Notes under the pieces: model-generated | What the model was told of the DNA's origin: nothing | Database searches by the model: none | Seen by the model: the letters and a program-made list of their open reading frames with translations, nothing else | Made by a program: the position numbers and the translations under genes | Shown: positions 17,971 to 25,624 of the stretch, one piece after another | Position numbering within the stretch: the stretch's first letter is position 1 | How the letters are laid out: every line of letters starts with the position of its first letter | Source: Ferrimonas gelatinilytica | GTDB lineage: Bacteria > Pseudomonadota > Gammaproteobacteria > Enterobacterales > Shewanellaceae | Length of the DNA stretch: 64,000 nt | Assembly: GCF_039544205.1 (NCBI RefSeq) | Contig: NZ_BAABLF010000007.1 | Location: forward strand, 1 to 64,000 | Reading direction: 5' to 3'

Positions 17971-18423
17971 ATGGAAGTAATTCTGCTGGATAAGATCGCC
18001 AAGCTGGGCGGTCTGGGCGATAAAGTAACCGTCAAAGCCGGTTACGCTCGTAACTTCCTGCTGCCGCAAGGCAAAGCAGTTGTAGCTAATGCTGCCAACC
18101 TGGAAGTATTTGAAGCTCGTCGTGCCGAGCTGGAGAAGGACCTGGCTGACGCTCTGGCGGCTGCCCAGGCGCGTGCTGAGAAGATCGAAGCTCTGGAAGG
18201 CGTTACCATCGCTTCCAAAGCTGGCGATGAAGGCAAGCTGTTCGGCTCCATCGGTACTCGCGACATCGCCGACGCCCTGACTGCAGCTGGCGTTGAAGTG
18301 GTGAAATCCGAAGTTCGTCTGCCGGAAGGTGCCCTGCGCAACACCGGTGAATACGAAATCGCGATCCAACCGCACAGCGACGTTATGGCGACTGCGAAAA
18401 TCGTCGTGGTTGCTGCCGAGTAA
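17971..18423 (+). CDS. rplI: 50S ribosomal protein bL9
   Basis: A 150-residue ribosomal protein with an N-terminal globular domain (MEVILLDKIAKLGGLGDKV, VKAGYARNFLLPQGKA), a long connecting helix and a C-terminal domain. Last gene of the rpsF operon, followed by a strong terminator. Confidence 0.98.
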   Translation: MEVILLDKIAKLGGLGDKVTVKAGYARNFLLPQGKAVVANAANLEVFEARRAELEKDLADALAAAQARAEKIEALEGVTIASKAGDEGKLFGSIGTRDIADALTAAGVEVVKSEVRLPEGALRNTGEYEIAIQPHSDVMATAKIVVVAAE

Positions 18424-18442
18424 TCCTGGATTACTTGAGCTT

Positions 18443-18475
18443 GAAAAAACACCGCCAACCGGCGGTGTTTTTTTA
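18443..18475 (+). terminator. terminator of rpsF-rplI operon (bidirectional)
   Basis: Stem ACACCGCC/GGCGGTGT with AACC loop, flanked by A6 on the left and T7 on the right. It can therefore serve rplI and the convergent START-domain gene. Confidence 0.93.
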
Positions 18476-18490
18476 TGCCCATTTACCGGC

Positions 18491-19189
18491 TCAGGACTGC
18501 CAGCTGAGATCTTGGGCGCGCTTCTCAACCGCCTTGATGACGTCGAACAGGCCGCTGGTGTTGGCCTTGTTGGCCAGCCAGGTTGGGATTTTGCCACCGG
18601 GATTGGTGTAAACCCAATAGACTGCCCGGGTGCGTCCATCTTCCATCGGGTATAGCGCCCAACTGCCATCGCATATCACCAGCCTCACCACCCCTTCCTT
18701 GGGCTCAGGTCCAAATTGGTTCATCTGGGTCCAGTAGCGATAATGCTCACCGCTCTCGGGGTCCACCTCATTGACGATCAGTAGGGTGTAATCCCGCTTG
18801 CTGACCAACGGCGGGTCCACCCTGTGATATACATAGGCGCTGTTTTCGTCATGCTCATGCATCACCTCGATGGCATCGATATAGGGCATGAACTCGGGAT
18901 AACGCTCGATCTCAGTCACGGTCCGCCAGACCTGGTCGATGGGGGCATCCACGACCGCTTCCAGCTTGACCTCCTTGATGGGCGTACCGGGCACGTTGCG
19001 TGTCCAGACGCTGTTCTCCCCCTTTCGGGAAGCCTGGGACCAGTCGCCTCCAGGTGCGGGTTCAATACGTGCGGGTTTGGCCGGCAGTTGGAGCTCTGCT
19101 CCGGTGTGCTCATTAGCGCGACTCTGGCCCCAGGCGGCGGCAGAGCAAAGCAGAGCGATGCAAAGCAGTGAATGGCGTGCGATTACCAA
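18491..19189 (-). CDS. secreted START-domain (SRPBCC) lipid-binding-like protein
   Basis: A 232-residue protein with a signal peptide (about residues 1-22, HSLLCIALLCSAAAWG). A START/SRPBCC fold follows: KEVKLEAVVDAPIDQVWRTV, IERYPEFMPYIDAIEV, YVYHRVDPPLVSKRDYTLL and a C-terminal helix. START domains bind hydrophobic ligands; the ligand here is unknown. The start is TTG at 19189 and overlaps the end of dgkA by 7 nt, so the two genes are probably co-transcribed from dgkA. Confidence 0.85.
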   Translation of the reverse strand: MVIARHSLLCIALLCSAAAWGQSRANEHTGAELQLPAKPARIEPAPGGDWSQASRKGENSVWTRNVPGTPIKEVKLEAVVDAPIDQVWRTVTEIERYPEFMPYIDAIEVMHEHDENSAYVYHRVDPPLVSKRDYTLLIVNEVDPESGEHYRYWTQMNQFGPEPKEGVVRLVICDGSWALYPMEDGRTRAVYWVYTNPGGKIPTWLANKANTSGLFDVIKAVEKRAQDLSWQS

Positions 19190-19551
19190 AATAGGATCCC
19201 CCCCCAGACGATGGCGACCAGAACCAAGGCAACGGACACGGCAGCCGAGCCGATATCTTTGGCCCGACCCGAAAGTTCGTGGTGTTCGGGGCCGATGCGG
19301 TCCACCACCGCTTCGATGGCGGAGTTGAGCAGCTCCACGATCAGGACCAGGAAGACGGTGCTGATCATCAGCAGTCGTTCGAGCACACTGACTGGAAGCG
19401 CGAAGGAGGCGAGGATCAAGGCGACGGCGAGGAAAACTTCCTGTCGAAAGGCCTCTTCGTGTCGGTACGCAGCCTTGAGACCCTGTATCGAATAGATCCC
19501 CGCCTGGAAGAAGCGCAGCAGACCTCGATTCTTGTTGACCGGTTGATTCAT
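19183..19551 (-). CDS. dgkA: diacylglycerol kinase
   Basis: Small integral membrane kinase that returns diacylglycerol to phosphatidic acid. It has 122 residues with three hydrophobic helices and the conserved catalytic segment VELLNSAIEAVVDRIG. An N-terminal amphipathic region (GLLRFFQAGIYSIQGLKAAY) contains the EEAFRQE acidic cluster. It is upstream of and overlaps the START-domain gene, and is divergent from glycerate kinase. Confidence 0.96.
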   Translation of the reverse strand: MNQPVNKNRGLLRFFQAGIYSIQGLKAAYRHEEAFRQEVFLAVALILASFALPVSVLERLLMISTVFLVLIVELLNSAIEAVVDRIGPEHHELSGRAKDIGSAAVSVALVLVAIVWGGILFW

Positions 19552-19801
19552 AAAAGATTATTAGGGCTCATTCGGCAAAACAGGTCTTTGAATGATACGT
19601 CAACTGGCGCCCCTTTGCGGTCGTGCTTTGTGCCTATTTGAGCAGGCTCACCCTCCACCTCCCCAACGCTTGGTGAGTTGAATTATCTGGCCTGGCATAA
19701 GTTACCACCATAAAACACTGGTTTACCGGTGATCTCTGTCGATGGCTGTTGTACGGTATTGACCGATAAACCACGGAAAATTAGGTAGTAGGAGAGCCGA
19801 G

Positions 19802-20947
19802 ATGAAAATCGTGATTGCACCAGATTCCTTCAAGGAAAGTCTGACTGCGCTCGAGGTGTGCGAAGCGATAGAGCAAGGTTTCAAGGCGGTCTGGCCCGAT
19901 GCCGAATACCGCCAACTGCCTATGGCCGATGGCGGCGAGGGGACAGTGCAGTCGCTGGTTGATGCCTCGCAGGGAGAGATCCATCGGTGCGCTGTCCGCG
20001 GTCCACTCGGGGAACCGGTTTCGGCGTTCTGGGGGATGATGGGGGATGGAGAGACCGCGGTGATCGAGATGGCCGCGGCCTCCGGCCTGCATCTGGTGCC
20101 GCCGGCAGCGCGTGACCCCCTGATCACCAGCTCCTATGGCACAGGTGAGCTGATCAAGGCTGCGCTGGATCACGGAGCGCGTCGGCTCATTATCGGCATC
20201 GGCGGGAGCGCCACCAACGATGGTGGTGCCGGCATGGCTCAGGCCCTCGGGATTGCCCTTTTGGACAGGGACGGCCAGGCGCTGCAGCCCGGGGGCGGAG
20301 CCCTGGCGGAGCTGGCCCGGATCGACCTGTCCGGACGGGATCCCCGCCTCGCGGACTTGCAGATCGAGGTTGCGTGCGATGTGGATAATCCCCTGTGTGG
20401 CCCTCGGGGCGCCTCAGCGGTGTTTGGCCCGCAAAAGGGGGCAACGGAGACGATGGTGGCTCAGCTTGATGCCAACCTGAAACACTATGGCACCCTGATG
20501 GAGCGTCAGCTCAATCGGGAAGTGGTTGAGGTCCCTGGGGCGGGGGCTGCCGGTGGTATGGGAGCGGCGTTGCTGGGGCTTCTTGGGGCAAGCTTGAGGC
20601 CAGGCATTGAGATTGTCATGGATGCCGCCGGGCTGGCGGATGCGGTGGTGGGGGCAGACCTGGTGATCACCGGAGAGGGCCGTATCGATAGCCAGACCGT
20701 TTATGGCAAAACTCCCCACGGTGTGGCGAGAATGGCTCAGCAAGCCGGCTGTCCGGTTATCGCCATTGCCGGCTCAGTATCGGACGATCACGCTGTGGTG
20801 CACGAGCATGGGATCGACGCGGTATTCTCCGTGGTACCGGGTGCTTGTGCCTTGCCGGAGGCGATCAAGGAAGCGGGAAGAAATGTGACTGTGACGGCGC
20901 GCAATGTAGCGCAACTCCTCTCCCTGGGGCACGGATTACGCCCCTGA
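19802..20947 (+). CDS. glycerate kinase (GarK/GlxK family)
   Basis: Phosphorylates D-glycerate, usually to 2-phosphoglycerate in this family, feeding glyoxylate or glucarate breakdown products into glycolysis. MKIVIAPDSFKESLTA, LPMADGGEGTVQSLV, GIGGSATNDGGAGMAQALG and GEGRIDSQT are family signatures. It is 381 residues, the length of E. coli GlxK. AGGAG precedes the ATG. It stands alone, with no other glyoxylate-pathway gene beside it. Confidence 0.93.
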   Translation: MKIVIAPDSFKESLTALEVCEAIEQGFKAVWPDAEYRQLPMADGGEGTVQSLVDASQGEIHRCAVRGPLGEPVSAFWGMMGDGETAVIEMAAASGLHLVPPAARDPLITSSYGTGELIKAALDHGARRLIIGIGGSATNDGGAGMAQALGIALLDRDGQALQPGGGALAELARIDLSGRDPRLADLQIEVACDVDNPLCGPRGASAVFGPQKGATETMVAQLDANLKHYGTLMERQLNREVVEVPGAGAAGGMGAALLGLLGASLRPGIEIVMDAAGLADAVVGADLVITGEGRIDSQTVYGKTPHGVARMAQQAGCPVIAIAGSVSDDHAVVHEHGIDAVFSVVPGACALPEAIKEAGRNVTVTARNVAQLLSLGHGLRP

Positions 20948-20962
20948 CGGGCGTGTGACCAG

Positions 20963-21262
20963 TCAATCCAGACTGATGGGGAAACTGGGTTGGCTGGTTC
21001 TCACGGCGTGGCACTCCAGCGTCCAGAGCTGTTCGCTGTGGGCGATGGCGAAACGATAGAGATCACTCTCTGCGGGTAACGCAGTGATCTGTACCGAGGG
21101 AGAACGATTGTGGTTCTCTGCCAATGTGGCCAAACAGATATCCAGTTCGTACTCGGGGAAGGTCCTATTTGGGTAGGCACGGAAGCGAATGCTGTTTTCT
21201 GCCAACCACCACTCACCTTCGGAGATCCCGTGTTCGGAAACTATGGTTGCATTTCTAAGCAT
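20963..21262 (-). CDS. hypothetical protein (99 aa)
   Basis: A 99-residue ORF convergent with glycerate kinase (15 nt between stops). It has no signal peptide or membrane segment and a balanced composition with normal codon choice (EGEWWLAENSIRFRAYPNRT). I do not recognise a family. No clear Shine-Dalgarno precedes ATG 21262, so start and existence are uncertain. Confidence 0.45.
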   Translation of the reverse strand: MLRNATIVSEHGISEGEWWLAENSIRFRAYPNRTFPEYELDICLATLAENHNRSPSVQITALPAESDLYRFAIAHSEQLWTLECHAVRTSQPSFPISLD

Positions 21263-21450
21263 GTTTGCTGGGAGCTCTATGAAGGAATCGCCCCTAGCAT
21301 ATCGAAATTGGGGCCAAGCACAAGGGCAAAGGCATCGGCTTCTGAAGGCCGATCACACCCTGAGTTGCGGCAAAAAGTGCCTAAAACCGCCATCTTCTGA
21401 CGACTTTTCCTGCAACCTACGGATTTTATTAAAATCACGCTAGATCAGCG

Positions 21451-21650
21451 CTAAATACCCTCGGCCTCAATGCGGTCCACAATCGGCTTCCCCAGAGGCG
21501 CCTTTTCCAAGGTAATGGCAACCTCAACCGCTCCTACGGGTGTCCGGCGTGTCAATGCGCGGTAATCGGTTTTCTCCTCCGTGCCGGGCTTCCACTCCCG
21601 GTATCCATTGTCGGTGAACCACGGCCGCTGCGCACCTGTCCAGACGCTTT
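21451..21650 (-). pseudogene. truncated coding remnant (C-terminal fragment, family unknown)
   Basis: On the minus strand a frame reads about 64 codons to TAG at 21451 with protein-like composition (RPWFTDNGYREWKPGTEE... and VEVAITLEKAPLGKPIVDRI) but no start codon. A TAA sits just upstream in frame. This looks like the 3' end of a gene whose 5' part has been lost. I cannot name the family. Confidence 0.4.
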
Positions 21651-21830
21651 ATGAGCCACCGAGAAACAGAAAAGGACGGGAGGTTGCATGATTGCTCGAA
21701 CATTACAGGCCAGATGGGCCCTGCACAGGATTGTGAATGTATAGAGGGTGAGCCGGAGGCATTTACCCTGACCCTGGACGGTTTGGAAGCCGGAGAGTCC
21801 AGGGGGGTTCACTGGCACCGGCTGGCCTAA
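21651..21830 (+). CDS. possible small protein (59 aa)
   Basis: An ATG at 21651 opens a 59-codon frame to TAA at 21830. The product begins MSHRETEKDGRLHDCSNITG and ends in an acidic segment with EPEAFTLTLDGLEAGE and HWHRLA. It has three cysteines (one DC, one CEC) and several histidines. There is no clear ribosome site, so it may instead be a gene fragment. It lies just upstream of the CueR-type promoter and reads in the same direction as the copper genes. Confidence 0.35.
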   Translation: MSHRETEKDGRLHDCSNITGQMGPAQDCECIEGEPEAFTLTLDGLEAGESRGVHWHRLA

Positions 21831-21895
21831 TTGCAGCTAGCCAAAGGCTGACCAATCCTGAGATGAGAGACTTAGACAAAAACGGCTTGGTATGC

Positions 21896-21926
21896 TTGAC
21901 CTTCCTGTAACGGGAAGCTTTATGCT
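21896..21926 (+). promoter_or_regulatory. CueR/MerR-type copper-responsive promoter
   Basis: -35 TTGACC (21896-21901) and -10 TATGCT (21921-21926) are separated by 19 bp. The spacer dyad CTTCC-N7-GGAAG (21901-21905 and 21913-21917) lies between the boxes. The over-long spacer with this dyad is the hallmark of CueR-regulated promoters such as copA. A cueR gene lies in the same cluster (28777). Transcription should start near 21932. Confidence 0.9.
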
Positions 21927-21933
21927 CCACCGC

Positions 21934-22266
21934 ATGCAATTAATTCTCCCACATCGTCGCTCATCCCATCACTGGCCGCTGCTGGTGATGACGCTGATGC
22001 TTGTGTTGTTCGCGGGATGGCCGACACATGCCAGTTCGGGCGGTTTGGAGCCATGCCCGATGATGGCCAACCATGCCGGAACCATACACGAGTGCCAGCA
22101 TGATATGAGCGATGGATACGACTGCCAAATGACCCACAGCTGTCTTGCCTTATTGCAAGCACCGGTGATGGCAGTCGAGGCGCAATTTGTTGGCGCACTT
22201 GGCACACTGACCATTGGCCATCAACGGCTGCGCCCTGAGGCTCTGTATCGCCCTCCCAAACAATAA
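21934..22266 (+). CDS. small His/Cys/Met-rich exported protein, first gene of copper cluster
   Basis: A small protein with a hydrophobic signal-like segment (PLLVMTLMLVLFAGWPTHAS). A metal-ligand-rich region follows (EPCPMMANHAGTIHECQHDM, CQMTHSC) and then a short C-terminus. It resembles the Cys/His-rich companions of CopL/DUF2946 type but is not firmly assignable. A longer frame starts further upstream, but ATG 21922 lies inside the promoter -10 box. The real start must therefore be 21934 (MQLILPHRR, nearly leaderless) or ATG 21988 (MTLMLVLF). Confidence 0.6.
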   Translation: MQLILPHRRSSHHWPLLVMTLMLVLFAGWPTHASSGGLEPCPMMANHAGTIHECQHDMSDGYDCQMTHSCLALLQAPVMAVEAQFVGALGTLTIGHQRLRPEALYRPPKQ

Positions 22267-22326
22267 GAGTGTTCACCAAGGGCTCAAGGGCCTCTGTAAG
22301 GCATTCTTTTTATTTTGGAGTTTATG

Positions 22327-22752
22327 ATGAAAAAATTTTTCGCCACCCTTGCTTTGTCTACCGCATTGATCGGCCTGCCGGCCTTCGCTGCCAACTTGAT
22401 TATTCCGAAGTCCGTCTCTGTTCATAGCGTCAACGGCGAGCGGCTCGGTGGTCAGGTCCGGCAACTAGAGCTGGAAGCGGGCACTCAGGTGCTCGAGGTA
22501 CGCTACCAGGAGGGGTTTCGCTCTCAGGGCGATGAATTCGAGGTGTTCCGCTCCCAGCCGGTCTACTTAACCTTTGACATTAACGCAGACCAGCAACTTC
22601 AGTTGAGCCACAAGGACGTTAAAAACTACCTACAAGCTAAGGACTTCGCTCAAGCGCCTTCTTTTGTCTTGCTCGAGAATGGAGAGCAGCAAGCGCTGGA
22701 ACAGGTTAACCATGACCAGATGATGTACCAGTTCGCACTGGGTCAGCACTAA
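22327..22752 (+). CDS. DUF2057 (YccT-like) periplasmic protein
   Basis: About 141 residues: signal peptide (KKFFATLALSTALIGLPAFA), then a beta-rich DUF2057 region (LIIPKSVSVHSVNGERLGG, LELEAGTQVLEVRYQEGF, PVYLTFDINADQQLQL). DUF2057 proteins are exported and of uncertain role. Start ATG 22327 has TTGGAG at 6-nt spacing; 22324 is the alternative. Its location downstream of the CueR-type promoter, between metal-ligand-rich genes, suggests copper-regulated expression (inference). Confidence 0.78.
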   Translation: MKKFFATLALSTALIGLPAFAANLIIPKSVSVHSVNGERLGGQVRQLELEAGTQVLEVRYQEGFRSQGDEFEVFRSQPVYLTFDINADQQLQLSHKDVKNYLQAKDFAQAPSFVLLENGEQQALEQVNHDQMMYQFALGQH

Positions 22753-22793
22753 AGCCGGCTTGCCTACGCAGCCAAAGATAAGGAACGAGAACG

Positions 22794-23333
22794 ATGAAGA
22801 AAATTGTGATCCCAGGCCTGTTTGCCGCTCTGATAACGCCTGTCGCTTTTGCCAGCAACTGCCACGGCAGTAGTGATGGCTCGGCAGTGCACGGCGATCA
22901 TCATGGAATGCACGCACGCCACCATCAAGCTGGCAGCCCCGTGGGGCGGCCCGGCGATGCCAATTCGGCGACACGCACCATCGAAGTTCATGCTTATGAC
23001 TCTATGCAGTTTAAATTCTCAGAGCCGCTGAACTTTGTGGATGGGGAAGTGGTGACTTTTGTTGTCACCAACCATGGGCAGATCGCTCATGAACTGTCGA
23101 TCGGCAATCATGCGGAACATGAAAAACACCGAGAAATGATGCTTCGGATGGCTGGCATGGACCATGACCATGACGATGGACAGACCCTGACTGTGGCACC
23201 CGGGCAAACCGGTCGCCTCACATGGCAGTTTCAGTCTGGCGACGACCTTCTCTTCGCCTGTAACATTCCCGGGCATTTCGAAGCTGGAATGCATCAGGCG
23301 GGACAGATCGCCAAGAACGGACGCCATCACTGA
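22794..23333 (+). CDS. periplasmic cupredoxin (plastocyanin-like, copper resistance)
   Basis: A 179-residue exported protein: signal peptide (residues about 1-20), a His-rich linker (HGDHHGMHARHH), and a cupredoxin domain in the C-terminal two thirds. Type-1 copper ligands are visible: His in IAHELSIGN and the C-x4-H-x4-M cluster of LFACNIPGHFEAGM. An extra Met/His loop (HREMMLRMAGMDHDHD) lies before the last strands. It probably binds copper in the periplasm. Second of the His-rich genes after the CueR-type promoter. Confidence 0.88.
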   Translation: MKKIVIPGLFAALITPVAFASNCHGSSDGSAVHGDHHGMHARHHQAGSPVGRPGDANSATRTIEVHAYDSMQFKFSEPLNFVDGEVVTFVVTNHGQIAHELSIGNHAEHEKHREMMLRMAGMDHDHDDGQTLTVAPGQTGRLTWQFQSGDDLLFACNIPGHFEAGMHQAGQIAKNGRHH

Positions 23334-23359
23334 CCACTTTACAGGCAGTTAAGAAAATT

Positions 23360-23383
23360 GAGCGGCCCCAATTGGGGTCGCTC
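23360..23383 (+). terminator. hairpin after cupredoxin gene
   Basis: GAGCGGCCCC-AATT-GGGGTCGCTC, near-perfect stem 27 nt after the stop, followed by an AT-rich tract with TTTT. It may partly terminate and set the ratio of the proximal small genes to the efflux genes. Confidence 0.6.
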
Positions 23384-23463
23384 TCACAAATTTTACAACT
23401 CGTGTTGAGTTCGTATCGCTGGGTGATGCATTCTTGGCCGAAACCTTTTTTGGATATAGCCAC

Positions 23464-23874
23464 ATGCGAAGCTTCAGTTACATCTTGCTGATTTTCGCCT
23501 TGCTGATGCAGGGAGCGGTTGCTCGTACCCTGCCGATGGCTATGTCCAATGAAATGCTGCCGCAACAACATACCGTAGCCCCTCCGTGCCACGAAACCGC
23601 CGAAGCCGAGGGTGCCGAAGCTATTGGTATCTCGGCCCATGCCTGTTGTGCCGATGCTGGCGTTGAGACCATGGCGGCCCAATGCCATGCAGATGGTGAA
23701 GCCGATGCCTGTTTGGACGACTGTTCTCAGTGTCAGGCGCACTGTGCCTCCTTCGCCGGATTGGCCTCGACCCCTTTCTTCGCTTCCTCATATTCGAGCG
23801 GACCTGTGCTGTCCAATGCGAGCGCACTGAGCACCCGCTTCTGGGGTGTTCTGACCCCACCTCCGAGCGCATAA
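23464..23874 (+). CDS. small Cys-rich exported protein (CopL/DUF2946-like)
   Basis: A 136-residue protein with a signal peptide (SFSYILLIFALLMQGAVART) and a cysteine/histidine-rich middle (CHETAEAEG, HACCADAGVE, CHADGEADACLDDCSQCQAHC). The tail ends FWGVLTPPPSA. This resembles the Cys-rich metal-binding proteins found beside CusBA-type operons. ATG 23464 is chosen because it directly precedes the signal peptide. A role in metal binding is inferred from composition and neighbours. Confidence 0.65.
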   Translation: MRSFSYILLIFALLMQGAVARTLPMAMSNEMLPQQHTVAPPCHETAEAEGAEAIGISAHACCADAGVETMAAQCHADGEADACLDDCSQCQAHCASFAGLASTPFFASSYSSGPVLSNASALSTRFWGVLTPPPSA

Positions 23875-24060
23875 GCCTTTCCTGTTCGCCTTGATCCACC
23901 TTGAGCCTGGATCTTGGTATGTTCACGGAAGATCAGTGTGGGGAGAACTCTCCGAATTCGCCTCTCGTGCGAGTTCGCGCTAAACACCTGCCTCTGATCT
24001 TCTTCAGCTAAGTTCTTCGAACTAATGATTCGGCCCCAGGCCAACTGAAGGAACACTTTC

Positions 24061-25614
24061 ATGTGTAAGCACTGCCGCTCAAGCCGGCCCCTGATCGCGC
24101 CCGCTTTGGCGCTTAGCGTTGCCTTGACTCCAATCGCCCAGGTAATGGCGATGAGTATCGAACACTCGGCCCATGTAGTCGCTACCGCCCCTACTACTGA
24201 GACCTCTCTGGCTCAGTCTGAACATCATGCACACCATGAGCATGAGGCCACTCACGCCTGCCCCATGCATCCGGAAGAGACCGGCCATGACGGGGATCGC
24301 TGCCCTAAGTGCAATATGTTTCTGCTCCCCATCGACGAGGAGGAAGAAGAGGAGAATCAGGACCCCCACGCTGGGCATATCGCGGGCAGTGAAGCTCACG
24401 CAGGCCACGATCACCCAGTGATGTCACCGGTTGAGACAAATGACGCAGAGGGAACCATCAAATACGTCTGCCCCATGCACCCGCAGATCGTCTCTGACGC
24501 GCCGGGAACCTGCCCCATCTGTGGCATGAACCTGGAGAAGGTGACGATGGGCGCGGCAGCGCAAGAGGTGGTAGTGGGCATTTCCGGCGGCATGCAGCAG
24601 GCGCTGGGTGTGCGCACTGAAACCGTGGAGCGCGGTACCTTATGGCGCTATATCAAAACGCTGGGGACAGTGCAGTACAACCAGGATGCGATAAGCCATA
24701 TTCACACCCGTGCCAGCGGCTGGGTCGAGAAGCTTGGGGTCCATGCGGTGGGGGATAAGGTCGAGAAGGGCCAGCTGCTTTATGAGCTGTACTCGCCGGA
24801 TCTGGTCAGTGCCCAGGACGATTACCTGCAGGCCCGGGACTACCTCAGTACTGATCCTGAGCGGGGGCGCAACCTGTTGCGCAAGGCGCGGCTGCGGCTG
24901 GACCTGTTGGGAATGAGTGATTCGGTGATCCGTGAGCTTGAGCGTACCGGCGAGAGTCTCCACCGGGTGCCGTTTTATGCGCCTCATTCCGGCGTGGTCA
25001 ACACCATCTCCATTCGGGATGGCATGTACATTCAGCCCGGCGAAACCCAAATAGAATTGGTGGACCTCTCCACCGTTTGGGTGATCGCCGAGGTATTTGA
25101 AAATGAACAGAGCTGGCTGGAGATCGGCCGTCCGGCGGACGTGACCGCTGCCGCTCAGGGGCTGTTTGGCCTGGAGGGGCAGATTGATTACATCTACCCC
25201 GAGCTGGATCCGGTCACCCGCGCCATGCAGGTGCGAGTGAACCTGCCCAACGACAACAAGGATCCGGCCTCGACGTTGCGTCCCGGCTCGCTGGTGGACG
25301 TCGAACTGTTCGGCGGCCCGCGCCGTGATTTGCTCATCGTCCCCACCGAAGCGCTGATCCTCACCGGCCGGGAGAACCGGGTGGTGGTGCAGCGTGATGA
25401 CACCGGCTTTGCCTCGGTGCCGGTGCGCCTAGGGATGATAAGCCAAGGAAAGGCGGAGGTGCTGGAGGGGCTGAGCGAGGGCGACCGAATTGTGGTCTCC
25501 GGCCAGTTCCTGCTCGACTCCGAAGCCAGCATCCAGGGCAGTTTGCAGCGGATGAGCCAAAGCAGTGCGGCGCCGGCGGAAACCGCCGATCCCCACGCTG
25601 GCCACCAGCACTAG
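24061..25614 (+). CDS. cusB: Cu/Ag efflux RND periplasmic adaptor (CusB-like) with two heavy-metal-binding domains
   Basis: Membrane-fusion protein linking a CusA-type pump to a TolC-type channel. After an N-terminal signal/anchor (residues about 10-30) come two HMBD modules. The first is CPMHPEETGHDGDRCPKCNM (residues 67-86) and the second runs about 137-158 (YVCPMHPQI... CPICGMNLEK). Barrel-sandwich/lipoyl, helical hairpin and beta-barrel regions follow (GWVEKLGVHAVGDKVEKGQL, LRPGSLVDVELFGG). Duplication of the HMBD is unusual; one is common. Histidine-rich segments flank the first module. The cusA ATG lies 10 nt after the stop. Confidence 0.93.
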   Translation: MCKHCRSSRPLIAPALALSVALTPIAQVMAMSIEHSAHVVATAPTTETSLAQSEHHAHHEHEATHACPMHPEETGHDGDRCPKCNMFLLPIDEEEEEENQDPHAGHIAGSEAHAGHDHPVMSPVETNDAEGTIKYVCPMHPQIVSDAPGTCPICGMNLEKVTMGAAAQEVVVGISGGMQQALGVRTETVERGTLWRYIKTLGTVQYNQDAISHIHTRASGWVEKLGVHAVGDKVEKGQLLYELYSPDLVSAQDDYLQARDYLSTDPERGRNLLRKARLRLDLLGMSDSVIRELERTGESLHRVPFYAPHSGVVNTISIRDGMYIQPGETQIELVDLSTVWVIAEVFENEQSWLEIGRPADVTAAAQGLFGLEGQIDYIYPELDPVTRAMQVRVNLPNDNKDPASTLRPGSLVDVELFGGPRRDLLIVPTEALILTGRENRVVVQRDDTGFASVPVRLGMISQGKAEVLEGLSEGDRIVVSGQFLLDSEASIQGSLQRMSQSSAAPAETADPHAGHQH

Positions 25615-25624
25615 GAGCAGGGCG

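Noticed and set aside
21922..21924. ATG as start of first copper gene
   Set aside because: Lies within the -10 box of the CueR promoter and so upstream of the expected transcript start.
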